Source: Pyrocephalus nanus (lineage: Eukaryota; Chordata; Aves; Passeriformes; Tyrannidae). Taken from it: 64,000 nucleotides of DNA. The DNA is taken from positions 37,895,425-37,959,424 of the forward strand of contig CM076266.1 in NCBI GenBank assembly GCA_038380795.1, given 5' to 3'. Each line of letters opens with the position of its first letter. The first letter of the stretch is position 1. The notes beneath the pieces are model-generated. The model did no database searches and was not told where the DNA came from. It worked only from the letters and a program-made list of their open reading frames with translations. Positions 24,371 to 35,455 of the stretch are shown piece by piece. Made by a program: the position numbers and the translations under genes.

Positions 24371-26034
24371 TTTGCATTCCCTTGAGCCTAAAAGAGTTTG
24401 GATATAGAACTAATAGTAATTATTTGTTGTTATTAATAAGGATCTCTGAGACAGTTTACATGGATGGTGTACCTGTCCAAAGGACGCTATTGCCTCTTGG
24501 TTGAGCAGACTACTAACTTTTAAAAATTGCACCATATTTAACAGCTTCAGCAGAGTAATATTTTCTGTTTGAAACCACAGACAAATTTAGAAAGGAAAAA
24601 TTTATTTTTTTTTTCCAGGAAGATGTTTGGATTGTGTCAGAGACTCTATAAAGCAAACACAGGTTACTCAAGTTTAGTGTCTTATTTCTAAGGAAATATG
24701 TACAGCAGAATGCAAATGCAACAGTAGGGTACAGTACTCATATGGGAGGGAAAAGTTCATTGATTAATTCACTAGCTGTATTATATTTGAGTACCAAGGC
24801 AGTACTCTTCCTCCTCTCCCACAAGAATTCATGCAGCCCCCAAGGGGATAGTATTTAGGACTGTATAACTTGCTGGATTTAAACAGCTTTATAGCACTAT
24901 TCAGATGCAAGGCTTTACCTCTCACTTACAAATTTATTTCACTCTGCAGGGATCATAAAGCACTTTTCAAATTACCAGCCAGTACTGCTGGGGCACAGAA
25001 GAAACCATTGTGGTACAAAGTCCACTGAGCATAGGATATAAGCGTAGCAATGCTTTTAACCGGGAATCTGGAGACAGACGGTAAATGCCCAAAGGATAGC
25101 TGGTGTTTAGGGGGAGGAAGGAGGTGGACCGTGAGCATTTTGGTTCAGGTAACCTGTATTTTGCTTCAGTGCGCTTCCAGAGTGCAAGCATGGGACCAGG
25201 GCTTCCTCAGAGAGGCCCCCTGCAGTGAGAGCAACAGCACCCCTGTCTTCCTATCCACTTGAGGGGACCTCACCGATACACAGGCAGTGACAAGAGCAAT
25301 GCCCTAATGTTGCCCACCCTCTAAAGGAAATGAAAATTATTGCCCATATTTACCTGCAGCCTATTAAATTTGGTGTTTGACTTAAACACCCATAACTAAT
25401 CATACAAAATCTCAGCTTTGTTTTTTTCTGCAGACCTAGACGCTCACTTACAAAGAAAATGTACAGGATGCAAATGAAACATTAATTAGAAAGTAGCCTA
25501 GGGGGTCCAAGCCTTGAAGGCATATAAGGCGTTGCTTCATTTTTTGGAAAGGATTTCTTGTTTACTAAACCAACCACTTGAATTTAATTGGGAAGTAAAC
25601 TCTTGATCTTGGCACATCTAAATCATAAATATTCGACTTTCATTTAGTTCCTAAATAAAGCCAGTAGCGAAGGTCAGACTTGGAGAGGGATAACAGGACT
25701 TACATGCTGTCAGTTGGGTGAAAACTGTTCATGCTAGCTCAGATCACAGGACACAAGTGCAGGAAGAGAACACCACCTCTAATTGCAAACACTTTGGTTT
25801 GGGTATGTTGTGGGTTGACCTTTGGTCCAGACCTATGAAGACATACTAGCAAGGAAGCAATGCACATGAGGGTGCTCATGGCACTGTGCTGATGTGAATG
25901 TTTGACTTCTGGGCCAGACAGGCTTGCATCTGTCCAACTGAGTGCATGGGCTCATCCAGACAGGCATGCACTAAATCTGATCCCAGGGCCATTCCCCAGC
26001 AGAGCCACAAAATAAACACATGCGCATTCACTGC
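24371..26034. other. Non-coding, no feature recognised
   Basis: It contains a GC-richer patch at about 25000-25320 with several short overlapping frames and no recognisable domain. 'tgttgtgggttgacc' near 25806 recalls the first bases of some avian LTRs, but nothing else supports an LTR there. Confidence 0.45.
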
Positions 26035-26200
26035 TTTCTAAAGCGTACAGGATGTTAATAAGCAGAACCATTTGCAGTGGCTTGACTACTGCTTTCTCTT
26101 TTTTTAGCTTGTAACTAATGCATGAAGGCATTTCTGATCATAATTATGCTAATAACCTATTGTCACATCAGCTATTGCTAACTGCATTTACTCAAAAAAA
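26035..26200. promoter_or_regulatory. Candidate conserved non-coding element
   Basis: Repeat-free sequence containing 'cataattatgctaataacc' (two homeodomain cores) and 'gttaataagcag', without low-complexity runs apart from T8 near 26098. Its texture is similar to known distal enhancers of vertebrates. This is inference from sequence texture only. Confidence 0.2.
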
Positions 26201-26439
26201 ATATTGATGGTGTTCCTTTTTATTGCACTAAAAAAACAGAAGTGGGCATGCTTTCAAGAATCACAGTCAGAGTACAGTATGTCTGCATTTAATTACGGGG
26301 TTGGAGCAATTAACACTTGGGCTCTGCTTTGTTCTGTATTCCATGGCTGGTTGTTGAGAGAATACAATTCTCAAAAGCTTGCCATTTAAAATGTATTTAT
26401 CCTATTTTTAGTTAGCGTGAAGGGGTTTACCTACAATTG

Positions 26440-26518
26440 CTTAGGGCAATGAAAGTTGGGCTAAGACTCAGGAGACCCTGGTTCAATCCAAAGTGTTCTT
26501 TGTGACAGTGGAAAAGTA
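26440..26518 (+). repeat. MIR-like tRNA-SINE fragment, worn
   Basis: The core 'actcaggagaccctggttc' followed by 'aatcc' matches the tRNA-derived head (B-box region) of MIR-like amniote SINEs, and 'tttgtgacagtgg' sits where the SINE has 'tgtgacc'. It is heavily diverged and its ends are approximate. Confidence 0.45.
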
Positions 26519-26823
26519 TTAATTTGTGCTAATATCTCACTGGCCTGTTGGAAAGTAATTCCTTGCTGTGAGGCAGGGATTCCATTAGCTGTAAGGTGTT
26601 TGCAATGTGGGCTACTTAAAAAACATCCAGGTTTTCTCAGGTTTTATTCTTAACGTATGTCACTAGCAACAATTTTCCTGAAACATTCTTTGATAACCAG
26701 AGACTCTTAAAGCAAAACATTACACAATGTGCGACGTATATAGCTTTGCCCTCATTCATAAATTCTCTTAAACATTTAAGTCTGACCTAATTCAAAACTA
26801 TGTTTCTCAAGTGTGTACCGTAG
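26519..26823. other. Non-coding, no feature recognised
   Basis: AT-rich sequence between a SINE fragment and an AATAAA plus poly(A) signature. If a retroposed transcript ends at 26875, its body would lie here, but I recognise no coding sequence in it. Confidence 0.4.
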
Positions 26824-26875
26824 AATAAAACATATGTTTCAGACCCATTGAAGTAAAAAAAAAAAAAAAAAAAAA
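26824..26875 (+). pseudogene. Possible retroposed mRNA 3' end (AATAAA then A21)
   Basis: AATAAA at 26824-26829 is followed about 25 bases later by an uninterrupted A21 (26855-26875), the spacing of a cleaved and polyadenylated mRNA copied into DNA. I could not find a coding body upstream or a matching target-site duplication on the two sides. A genomic A-run beside a chance hexamer is the alternative. Confidence 0.2.
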
Positions 26876-27225
26876 GTTATGATACCAAAGACCTCCTTTT
26901 TTATTATTTCCCCTCACAACTTCACCTTGCAACACTTTCTTAATTGCAAAACAATTTTGGCTTGAAATTCCGTGTCTCAGTCTGCTGTACTGTGACCTAA
27001 AGAACAGTACATACACATGCAGGAATTAACTGGTCCCTTAGGAGTACTCTTGTGCTGGAGAGTGAAGGAGGAGAAGGCATATTTGCAAATAGCTATATTT
27101 TCTTTCACCAACTTAATTGCATCTGTTTGGAACTTTTAAAATCTCACCTTACCATGCAGTCATTTTCAAAGTGAGCACAGCATGACTGACCCAAAAAAAA
27201 AAATCTGTTTGCTTTTTTATTATAA

Positions 27226-27400
27226 TTTTAGTTGTGATATTTTATTAGTGGGGACTGCAACACCTCAGAGGAATAACAGTCGGCTGGTTGTGGCACTTCT
27301 GGTATTTCCTAGATTATACTCTGATTAACTCTGCTATATTAATAAAGTCCTTTTAATATGCTTTTGTGAGAGTAATTTCCTAGGGCTTTCAGGAAAGCAC
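27226..27400. promoter_or_regulatory. Candidate conserved non-coding element
   Basis: Repeat-free, complex sequence with 'ctgattaactctgc', 'tattaataaagtcc' and 'ttttaatatgcttttgtgag', giving several homeodomain-like cores in a short span. It directly precedes an antisense SINE fragment. Pattern-based call only. Confidence 0.2.
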
Positions 27401-27439
27401 ATGGAAAAACAAACTGCGTCACATGGCATCACACTGACA

Positions 27440-27503
27440 CTTCTGTGAGTCACCAGCAGAGTTGGAACTTTGGACCTCTATTAGGTAATGGACTAACCAA
27501 CAG
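27440..27503 (-). repeat. MIR-like tRNA-SINE fragment, antisense
   Basis: The + strand reads 'gagtcaccagcagagttgg', then 'ggacctc', then 'aatggactaaccaac'. This is the reverse complement of the head of MIR-like SINEs ('ggttag...gtcc...ctctgccactgac'). Short and diverged. Confidence 0.4.
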
Positions 27504-30500
27504 TACTATTAAGCTGTTGTCATTCTGGAAGATTAGTACTAGAAATATTTACCAGTTTTCATAGTTATTTGTTGATAGAGGAACAGTGAAACTCCAACTA
27601 AGGACTTCAGCTATCATTTGTGGCTCTAAAAATATCTTCCCATTCTCAAGTGCAAGCCTTTGCTAGGCCACTGGAATGGATGACTCTTACGAAAAATTGT
27701 CCATTTTAACAGCCCTCCAGTATTGTATTTCTATCTATAATCCTTGATATTTCAGTTCAAAACAAAGGTAAACTGATGATGATGGTGGTACAATCCAGGT
27801 TAACACAATAAAAAGGGACTCTAATTTTTTTCACAGCCATGCTCACAGCATTTGTTATCCAGCAGAGTGTATAAACTACACACAGATTTCCACATACACA
27901 CAGCTCTTTGCACAATCCTTTGATCTTTGACAGGAATCTTCAGACACCCTTTGGAATGGGAGACACTCTTGAAGTCTTTTACAGTTGCGGGTACATTTTT
28001 GGTCTGGAGTAAACACTTGATTTGATTAGAGGACATTTTCTTATTCTTAAAATGATACGAAGTCCTCAGAAGGAGATGAAAGTTCATCATTATAGCTTTG
28101 TACTTGTGGGAATATTAGCCATTTATAATTATCTGGAATAAAATGGAAATAGAAATGGAAATAAATACTGAGAACTTGATGCATAGTAAACAGTCGTAGA
28201 TCTGTAAAAATTTATTACTCATGAATACAGGATCAAACAGTTGCTTTTCCTGCCTTTTACAAAGAGTTCCTGATGTACAATTAACTGTATTTACTTCACT
28301 AGTATCTCACTTGATGTCAATTCCCCACCTCTTTCCATAATTTCTTCTATTAAAATTGAAGATTGATCAGGGCATTTTGTCTCATAACATCTTAATATGC
28401 TTTTATAATCTCTAGGGGTCTAAATCTACAGAAATTCCTACTCTTGTCCATGCCTACCTTCCAGTTAATAATTGATTTTTGTCTAGCTCTCTAAAACAGG
28501 CTTTTCCTCCCAGCACAGGAGGCAGGAGATCCTGCTCTAATTAGGAGTGCAGCACCAGGAACCACAGTTTGCAAATTGTTGCCTGAATCCTTTCATCAGA
28601 TCCAGAGCTTCCACGTACCAGAGCGCAGCCACAGATGCCTCCTCTTGGACCCCAAAGGACAGAGCTACAAGGCACCAGAGAAACAAGCCTGTGTTGCCTT
28701 CTCTGGTTACAGCTGCAGAATGATTTTGAGCAACTGCTACTAAGAAATAAATCAACATATTTTTTATGCCTTTGGCTTAGTGAGTGATGATATAATTTCT
28801 GTTCAATTGACCAGCAGCCAATTTACATCTGGATCAAAGTTTGAATGTAGCTTGTTTCTTATTAGAGTTGTTATAAATGTGAATCAGAACAACCCTTAGT
28901 AAAGTATTAATTGTGCAAGATGCTGAACATTCTGTGTGGGAGGGCAGGTACTCACTATACGCCCTTACCTTATTCTTCACACCCTTTCTCTGAATCTGAT
29001 CTGGCAAATCAGTCATGAAACCCTATCCTGTAAATACAGACATTTATACAGGCAAATATGTTGTATAGTTCACTGGGGAAGCAAAAATTAATTATACTCA
29101 ATCCTCATCAACACCTGCATTATTGCAGACTTAGGTCAATCTAAAACCACTGCCACCTCAAAACTGGTGGGAAATGGTCTTTCAGTTTTTTGTCTATTTT
29201 ACTCTGATTTCTGTCAATTAGAGATCACCAGAATAAACCTAACACCTTGGTCAGTTACAAATAGATCTGTAATATTTTTTTCTAAGAATAAAAAAAGCTG
29301 CATTAACTTAATCGATACTAGCAGTTGCGTAACACAACTGAGAAAATGATTGGAATTAGTTAAGATAATGAAAATCTGTGTCCTTCATTAAAAGTCTTTA
29401 GAGGAGTAACTAAAACTGAAAGGAACAGTTGAAAGACCAGGGTTAACAGCTGTTTCATTTTTAGCTATTTTAATTCTAGTTCATGATTATTTTAGATGCT
29501 ATCCTAAAGACTTAAAGGAGAAAGAATGATGGGAAGAAGGCAGAGTTCTTCAGGGGACAATTCCTCAGTTGATTCAACATACAATGTATGAGAAAAAAAC
29601 AGAACAGAGTTCTCTTAGTCACAAGCTAATAATAAAGTCTCTAGCAACTGTCCAGGGTTGGGTCAGGCCTTCAGCACTTTGAATTTCTGATGTGTGACAC
29701 ATTGCTAGAAATCTAGCACACATGGAGAACGGGTTGCTGTCTCTGGTGGAAGTGGTACTGACAAGAGTCACTCACAATATCCTAAGTTTGCATTTTGTCA
29801 CACAGTGATCCCAGGATCACAGCACCTGAGTCTGGCATGTACCTAAGGGACTTCAGTGAGGAAGAATAGCTGATGAAGGCTCTTGTGCAGTCAGCAGAGG
29901 TATAGGTGGTGAACCTTCGAGAGGGTCAGTCAGATTTCTTGTGCACTAAGAGTAGTTTGATTTTTTTAGGCCATAACCAGTCCAAGGTCTTTTGGCTTGC
30001 CTCAATGCACAGTAAAAGAGCTTTAGGAGACCTCAAATGACCTCTCAGTTATGGCCAGGCCAAAAAGAAGAAAGTAAACTCTTCCGTCTTCTCCTTAGTT
30101 TAACTTCTGCCTTAGCTGTTGTCTGGGGCTTGAAATCTCTGAATTCAAAGATGAAAAATGGAGCACGTTAAAAAGATGAGTTCCTTCTCTTCTTTCTCTG
30201 TGAGGTCTCTTCAACTTTCCTTCACTAAGTAAAGCAGAGCAATCCAGCCACCCTTTCTGCATGACAAACTTTGCTAATAAAAAGCAAAATCAGGCACCAA
30301 AAGCACACTATCTCCTGATGCTTTGTTTTCTCTTCCTTTCCCTCTCCTTGGCCCCACCTGTATTAACACTTTCAGTAGCCCTTACTTGAAGCAATGCCAG
30401 CTTTCAGTTTTTATTAAGAAGGCTAAATCAGGAGTTTATAATAGTCCTTTTATACTTTTAATGTTGCCCCTTTTACTGCTGCTTTAACAATCACTGCCCA

Positions 30501-31689
30501 GACCTGGCTTGTATTCCATGTTCCCAGATTTGAACAACAGAACACCCCTATGAATTTAACCATGTCCTTTCTATTCCCACATTTTTTAAGTAGTACAGCT
30601 GTGATTTTGTCTTAATTTCCCTGTGACCCTTAAACATCCTTAGAATCCATACATGCAATCACTGCCAAGGGAGAAAGTCATAGGGGAGTTTGCAGTTCCA
30701 TGTGCCTTGAAGAAATCTGCAGTTGTACATTGACTTTGCATTATCAGTTAGGAAAATGTGCCCTGCAGCAAAAGAGAATAGCTGTGGGTTGCACTTGATG
30801 CTTTGACATGCCCAAGACAAAGCTCACTCGGTTATACTGGTGCTTGAAGGAGAGTCATGTAAAAAACTCAACTCTGACCCTCACAGGGTCTAACTGTTTT
30901 CCTTCCTGATTTGGGATCTGCTTTCACACTACAGCCCATGCAAGGACCAGCCTTCTTTCATGCACCCATCTCTCAGGTTTGGATACCATTCATCTGCTCA
31001 CTGTGTTTCCTTCAGCCTGGTGAAGATGTCAGAGACAAGGAGATGGGGAGGAAGAAGAATACAAAATCTTGTGCATGTCGGCTGCCTGTGCATTGGTGAT
31101 GTGCTCTAAGATGCTTCTCTGTACAGTTGATTATGGAGACAGATTTCCAAAAATATTTCAGGCCTCTAAAACCAAAAGTGGCTGGGGTTTTGCTGCTAAA
31201 CTCTAATTGGTAGGACAGCTTGTGGATGTATGAACATCCATACTTCAACTCAAACAGGAATTCAAGCCAAAAGTAAGATTCAGAAGGACCTTGTTCAGAT
31301 GCTGTTCCTAAGGTGGAAAAACTTCTACTGGGGCTGCAATTTGCTGCCACTGCCCTTTCCTGAATTTAACTCTACCCATCTACCTATGTTTGCTGGTATT
31401 CATAACCTCAGATAACTTGCCTGTCTGGACTAAAATGCCTGAAGCAAATATTGATTGAGTTTGGGATGCACACCACTCCTTAGGCACACTGTTGCTTAAG
31501 GCAGGTCAAAGATTCATAGTGCCCTTTGTAAGGTTAGAAATAGCAGAGAGAAAAACATTTGCACAGCACTGCTCCTGAGTGGAGACTGCTCCGGCTCTGG
31601 GGTTATGCAGCGATGTACCTCTTCACCCTCAGCACACTAATGAAAACAAATAGCATGGTACAGTGTGACCTCCCTGGAAGCAAAAAACA
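27504..31689. other. Non-coding, no feature recognised
   Basis: Frames are at most 112 codons (31012-31350, minus), without domains. 29969-30056 contains a 9-bp perfect inverted repeat. 28500-28760 is less AT-rich. No repeat family is recognised in most of this stretch. Confidence 0.45.
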
Positions 31690-32060
31690 AGCACCATCGT
31701 GTACCTAAATACAATAAATATTGTGTTTAATATGGTCAAACCTATCATTAATGAGTAAAATCAGCAGCAGCATCATGCTCTTTCTTAAGTGACAGATTTG
31801 TCAATAGAATAAAAAAGCCTTTCTGTTGATACATGGTGACATAAATACAGGCATCTTAATGGAATATCAAAAATAAAAACAGGCAGAAAGGAGATCTCTT
31901 TTACCAATAAAAAGAAAAAATCTCAGTTATTGACTAATTTGCTGTAAATCTGTCTTTTGCTTTCCAATCAATTGTTAACAATCAAAGGTGACCTGGCTTA
32001 ATTGAGGCTAATTTTCAGGAAGCCTGATCTGGCATTCCTCATGCACTGCTTAGTTGAAGT
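31690..32060. promoter_or_regulatory. Candidate conserved non-coding element
   Basis: Long repeat-free sequence with dense TF-like cores: 'cctatcattaatgag', 'ccaatcaattgttaacaat' (SOX-like ACAAT in both orientations), 'atcaaagg' (TCF/LEF-like), and 'gcttaattgaggctaatttt'. Texture and AT content resemble vertebrate developmental enhancers. Whether it is conserved cannot be seen from one sequence. Confidence 0.3.
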
Positions 32061-33277
32061 GAATGAGGGAGTAGGAATACAACAGCACTAGTAAAGGAAT
32101 GAAGAAAACCTGTCATTAAAATATCTTTTTAAGCATTCATAAAAACTTTTTTTTTCCAGTGACAAATGCAAAATATGACAATTGTTGATCATTCAATAGA
32201 CTAGCAAGAAAATAATGTTTTTCTTATCCTAAGGTTTTTAAAGAGTGCACCCACACGTACAAAATCACAGCTGTATTTCTTTTTTAAAGCTGAATAGCAA
32301 CAGGCTATTGACCCTTTAGCTACTGAGTGAATGGTTTTGTACAACCAACATCATAAAGATGTCTTCTGGCATGTGGGTTATAGAAAGATTTTAGAAGATT
32401 TCCTCCTAACAGGGTAAATGAATATCCTAGACAAACACACTTTCTCTTTGGCATTGGGAAATATTTTAGTGGAAGGCTAATTAGAGCCCTAGCAGCTCTC
32501 TCCCTTCTCTGCAGGAAGATCTCTTCCTGCTTGAACTCTTTACCTGGCTCCATCTTCCTTGCAGAAGCAGAAGAGCAACTCCAACCCTTGCTTCTGACAG
32601 GACATGACACTATTTAAAGGGGGTGAAGGTTTTGTGGGCTTGGTCCTGGGGTCACGGCAGTGGTCTGACTGCTTTTTGCTGATGGATGAAGCCTGTGTTT
32701 TACATTCTGCCCGAGTAATTGTAATAAATATTGATAGGTGTGCTCTGTTATTAATTTATTTCAGGCAGAGCATGTCTCTGAAGCTGTGGAACGACCTTGA
32801 CAGAGCAAGCAGTGCTTACCAGGCATAAGTATCTCTGCTGAGGGCATGGCAAAGGCCAGGGGATCCTGTCAACACAGCTGAAAGACACCACTACTCAACA
32901 GCTTCCTTGGTGCTACAGAAATGTAGGCTATTGCTTAAAGGCAGAAATTTGAAGTATCACTTTAGTATTTTTTCAGGATTTATCCCAAATAAGGTAATTG
33001 AAAGATGCAATAGCACTGGGACATTGGAAATGTGAAATGAGGCGCTTTGTTCCCTTACAGGGAGAGGAGGTGTTGTTCCTGGCCTGGTCTTCTAGTCAGG
33101 GGTTGAGCCTCAGGTCTAGGTTTACCTCCAGCCGTGGCATGGATCAGCAAGACATTTGTGGCCTTGTTATCCATGCCAGCACAGCGCTGTGTTTATGTGG
33201 TGGTCTGCAAACAGACCCTGTCTCTGTAGGCACTATACTGCTTGGTCTAGTCTTTTTATAAGATCAAGGCTTTAATC
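32061..33277. other. Non-coding, no feature recognised
   Basis: It contains frames of up to 96 codons (32320-32610, minus) without recognisable domains. No repeat family is seen until the MIR fragment begins. Confidence 0.45.
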
Positions 33278-33350
33278 TCAATTTCAATTTCCTCCATAAA
33301 ATGCGTATGCAAATATTATCCTAGCTCACAGACCTGTTGTGAAGGTGACT
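33278..33350 (+). repeat. MIR SINE core fragment
   Basis: 'caatttcctccataaaatg', then 'attatcctagctcacag', then 'cctgttgtgaaggtga' follow the order of the MIR core ('cagtttcctcatctgtaaaatgg', 'cctacctcacagg', 'gttgttgtgagga'). The head and tail of the SINE are not recognisable. Confidence 0.6.
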
Positions 33351-33764
33351 GGCCTCTGGGTGGTTGCCATTGAGCTTGGCTGCCTTTACTATAGACTTTA
33401 CTGGTTGGCATCGGAGTTGCTTCACATATACAGACCAATCTGCTGCTGTAGCAGCAATTTTTTTCCCTGGCTTCATCAGGTATTTTTGCATTTCAAAGGT
33501 GGCAACCTATTTGTGGTGCTTCATTCATTAGGGTTCTTAGAATACCTACATAGCTCATTTACTTGCAGCATCACTGAGACTGAGATGAAACTCAGAAACA
33601 CATTTTCTCCTCCTGTGCACCAAAGACTTTTAGAAAAGTCTTTTCAGCCCCTAGTTGTTTTTCTGTCAATTAGTATATAGTGGGGGGGTTGATTTTTCTG
33701 TTCTAGTTGACAAGATCAGCCCCTCTGTCCTGAAATAAGTTACTCTTAACTCACACACCATCTC
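33351..33764. other. Non-coding, no feature recognised
   Basis: A 113-codon + strand frame starts at 33339 inside the MIR fragment and shows no domain. A G7 run lies near 33682. Nothing else is recognised. Confidence 0.45.
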
Positions 33765-33990
33765 CCCAAACTGATTGTTAATTTAAAGAGCCAAAATGAT
33801 CGTGCTTTGCATTACAGCTCTATTATGAGTAACTAATACAGGACTAATAAATGGTTAATTGATGTTGTAATAATTTGTCAATTGAATATTATAAAGCACA
33901 ACGGGTAAACTGGTTTCAAATAACCATAGCATAAAACTATTGTCATTCTTTCCTCTAATGTCCTTAGCAGGTTTAATTTAATTTAAGGTA
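33765..33990. promoter_or_regulatory. Candidate conserved non-coding element
   Basis: Contains 'ctgattgttaatttaaag', 'tatgagtaactaatacagg', 'aaatggttaattgatg' and 'ataatttgtcaattgaat': many ATTA/TAAT cores and paired ACAAT/ATTGT sites with no repeat. It resembles homeodomain-bound enhancers. Pattern-based. Confidence 0.28.
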
Positions 33991-35227
33991 CTTCTCTTAG
34001 TGCCTCAAATACGGAACTTTGCAACCCCAAATGTCTTAAAGCAATAACACACACACACAAAAATCAAACACAAAAAAATAAAATTCAAATATTGTAGAGT
34101 TTTGTGGAAGCCTTCCCCCACGTCTTTTAGATCAGATTGTTGATAGTAGTGAGACATTTTTGAGAATGGATGACTTGTGGCTACAACAAGTGCGTTTTCT
34201 GTGTGTGCTAGAGACTTTGCAATTCCTAAGTGTTTCTCTGAGGTCTATGTCACTCTTCTAATGACAAACTTCTGAATGCTGCAGAGAATCATGCCAGTTG
34301 CACCCTCTTTATCTGCTAGATATCTAAGTGTGCTTTTGGCTGATAAATATAAACTATAAAAAAGTAACGTTAGCAAATATCCCACCCCTCTCCCACTTTT
34401 TTCCCCCATATCAGCTTTTTTATAGGAATGAAGCTCTGAAACTTCTTGCATGACTGTCAAGGGAGACCGTGTTGGTGACACATCAGAACAATATATGTCC
34501 TAAACAGAACCTCTACCACTGGATATCTGATCACACGAAAGTCTTCTATGTTCCAGCTCCAAAGCACCATGATCCCACTCTACCAGAGATACTTCTGTTG
34601 CTCTGTATTTCCTATATCTGGGTTTTTGTCATCCTGCCCCATTTTACCCAAACAGTGCAAATGAGCCATACATACTGAAGAATCTTATCTGCACTTTTTT
34701 GCCTTTAAGAAAGAGCTGGGAATAAATTCTGATCCTCACTGTGAGTAGCAAGTATGTCCACTTAAGCGAGCATGTTGCCAGTATGGTCATGGAAATGAGA
34801 CTGTGAAGTGATTTTGGCAGATACAGAGCAGGAGAGATGCAAAGTTATGCAGTAAAGGTCTCACATCTCTGCTCTGAGAAATTATCCACTGTTGATAAAT
34901 GATAACCAACTAGCCTTCACTCATCATTGCAGATTTCCAGTAACTGAATGCTAACATTTATTCTGATCCTGCTACTGAAGTGGTCATTAAAAGTGACTCT
35001 GGGGCACTGTTTATTATTCTGCAATAACACCTCACAGAGCACCTCAGCATGTGCACACCAGCGTAACCAATGGAAGGTTTTTCCTATGATGAAAAAAGAC
35101 AACTGCTGTATTTTCAGTCCATTCCCATAATTTGCTTCATTCTAATCAGGAGAGAAGTTTATACTAAACAAATGTTCACTTTCTTCACTTCCCTTTTCAC
35201 ATCAGTCACTGTCAGCTTGATATAGAA
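33991..35227. other. Non-coding, no feature recognised
   Basis: A small ACAC/A-rich stretch lies at about 34049-34090. Short frames (at most 78 codons) are present on both strands without domains. Confidence 0.45.
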
Positions 35228-35455
35228 AATATGGCTGTTAATAGCTTGCAGTGGAGCAAACATTTGCATAACTGTTACCTCAGAGCCCATAACTCCGAGC
35301 TAATTGGCTGATGGTGATTAAAATGATTAAGTGACTGTAATTTATATGATTAACCAATTAAGCCATTCTCTTGTGATTGGCCCAGGGTAGGCTCTGGGAT
35401 GCAAGCTTGTTTCCCAGCATGCATGCCGGCAGTGCACTATATTAAATATTCTTTT
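35228..35455. promoter_or_regulatory. Candidate conserved non-coding element (strongest)
   Basis: Holds a perfect POU octamer ATTTGCAT (35262-35269), 'gagctaattggctgatgg', the pair 'tgattaaaatgattaagtg', 'gattaaccaattaagcc', 'tgattggcccagg' and a 10-bp palindrome GCATGCATGC. No repeat or low-complexity DNA interrupts it. The combination of octamer and homeodomain-type sites is what is seen in many ultraconserved vertebrate enhancers. Function and conservation are inferred, not shown. Confidence 0.33.

Noticed and set aside
25806..25835. 'tgttgtgggttgacc' resembling the start of some avian LTRs
   Set aside because: No matching second end, poly(A) signal, target duplication or internal retroviral sequence was found.
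29805..29860. 'cccaggatcacagcacc' recalling a decayed antisense CR1 tail
   Set aside because: The expected 'ggttggaa' and following CR1 blocks are absent.
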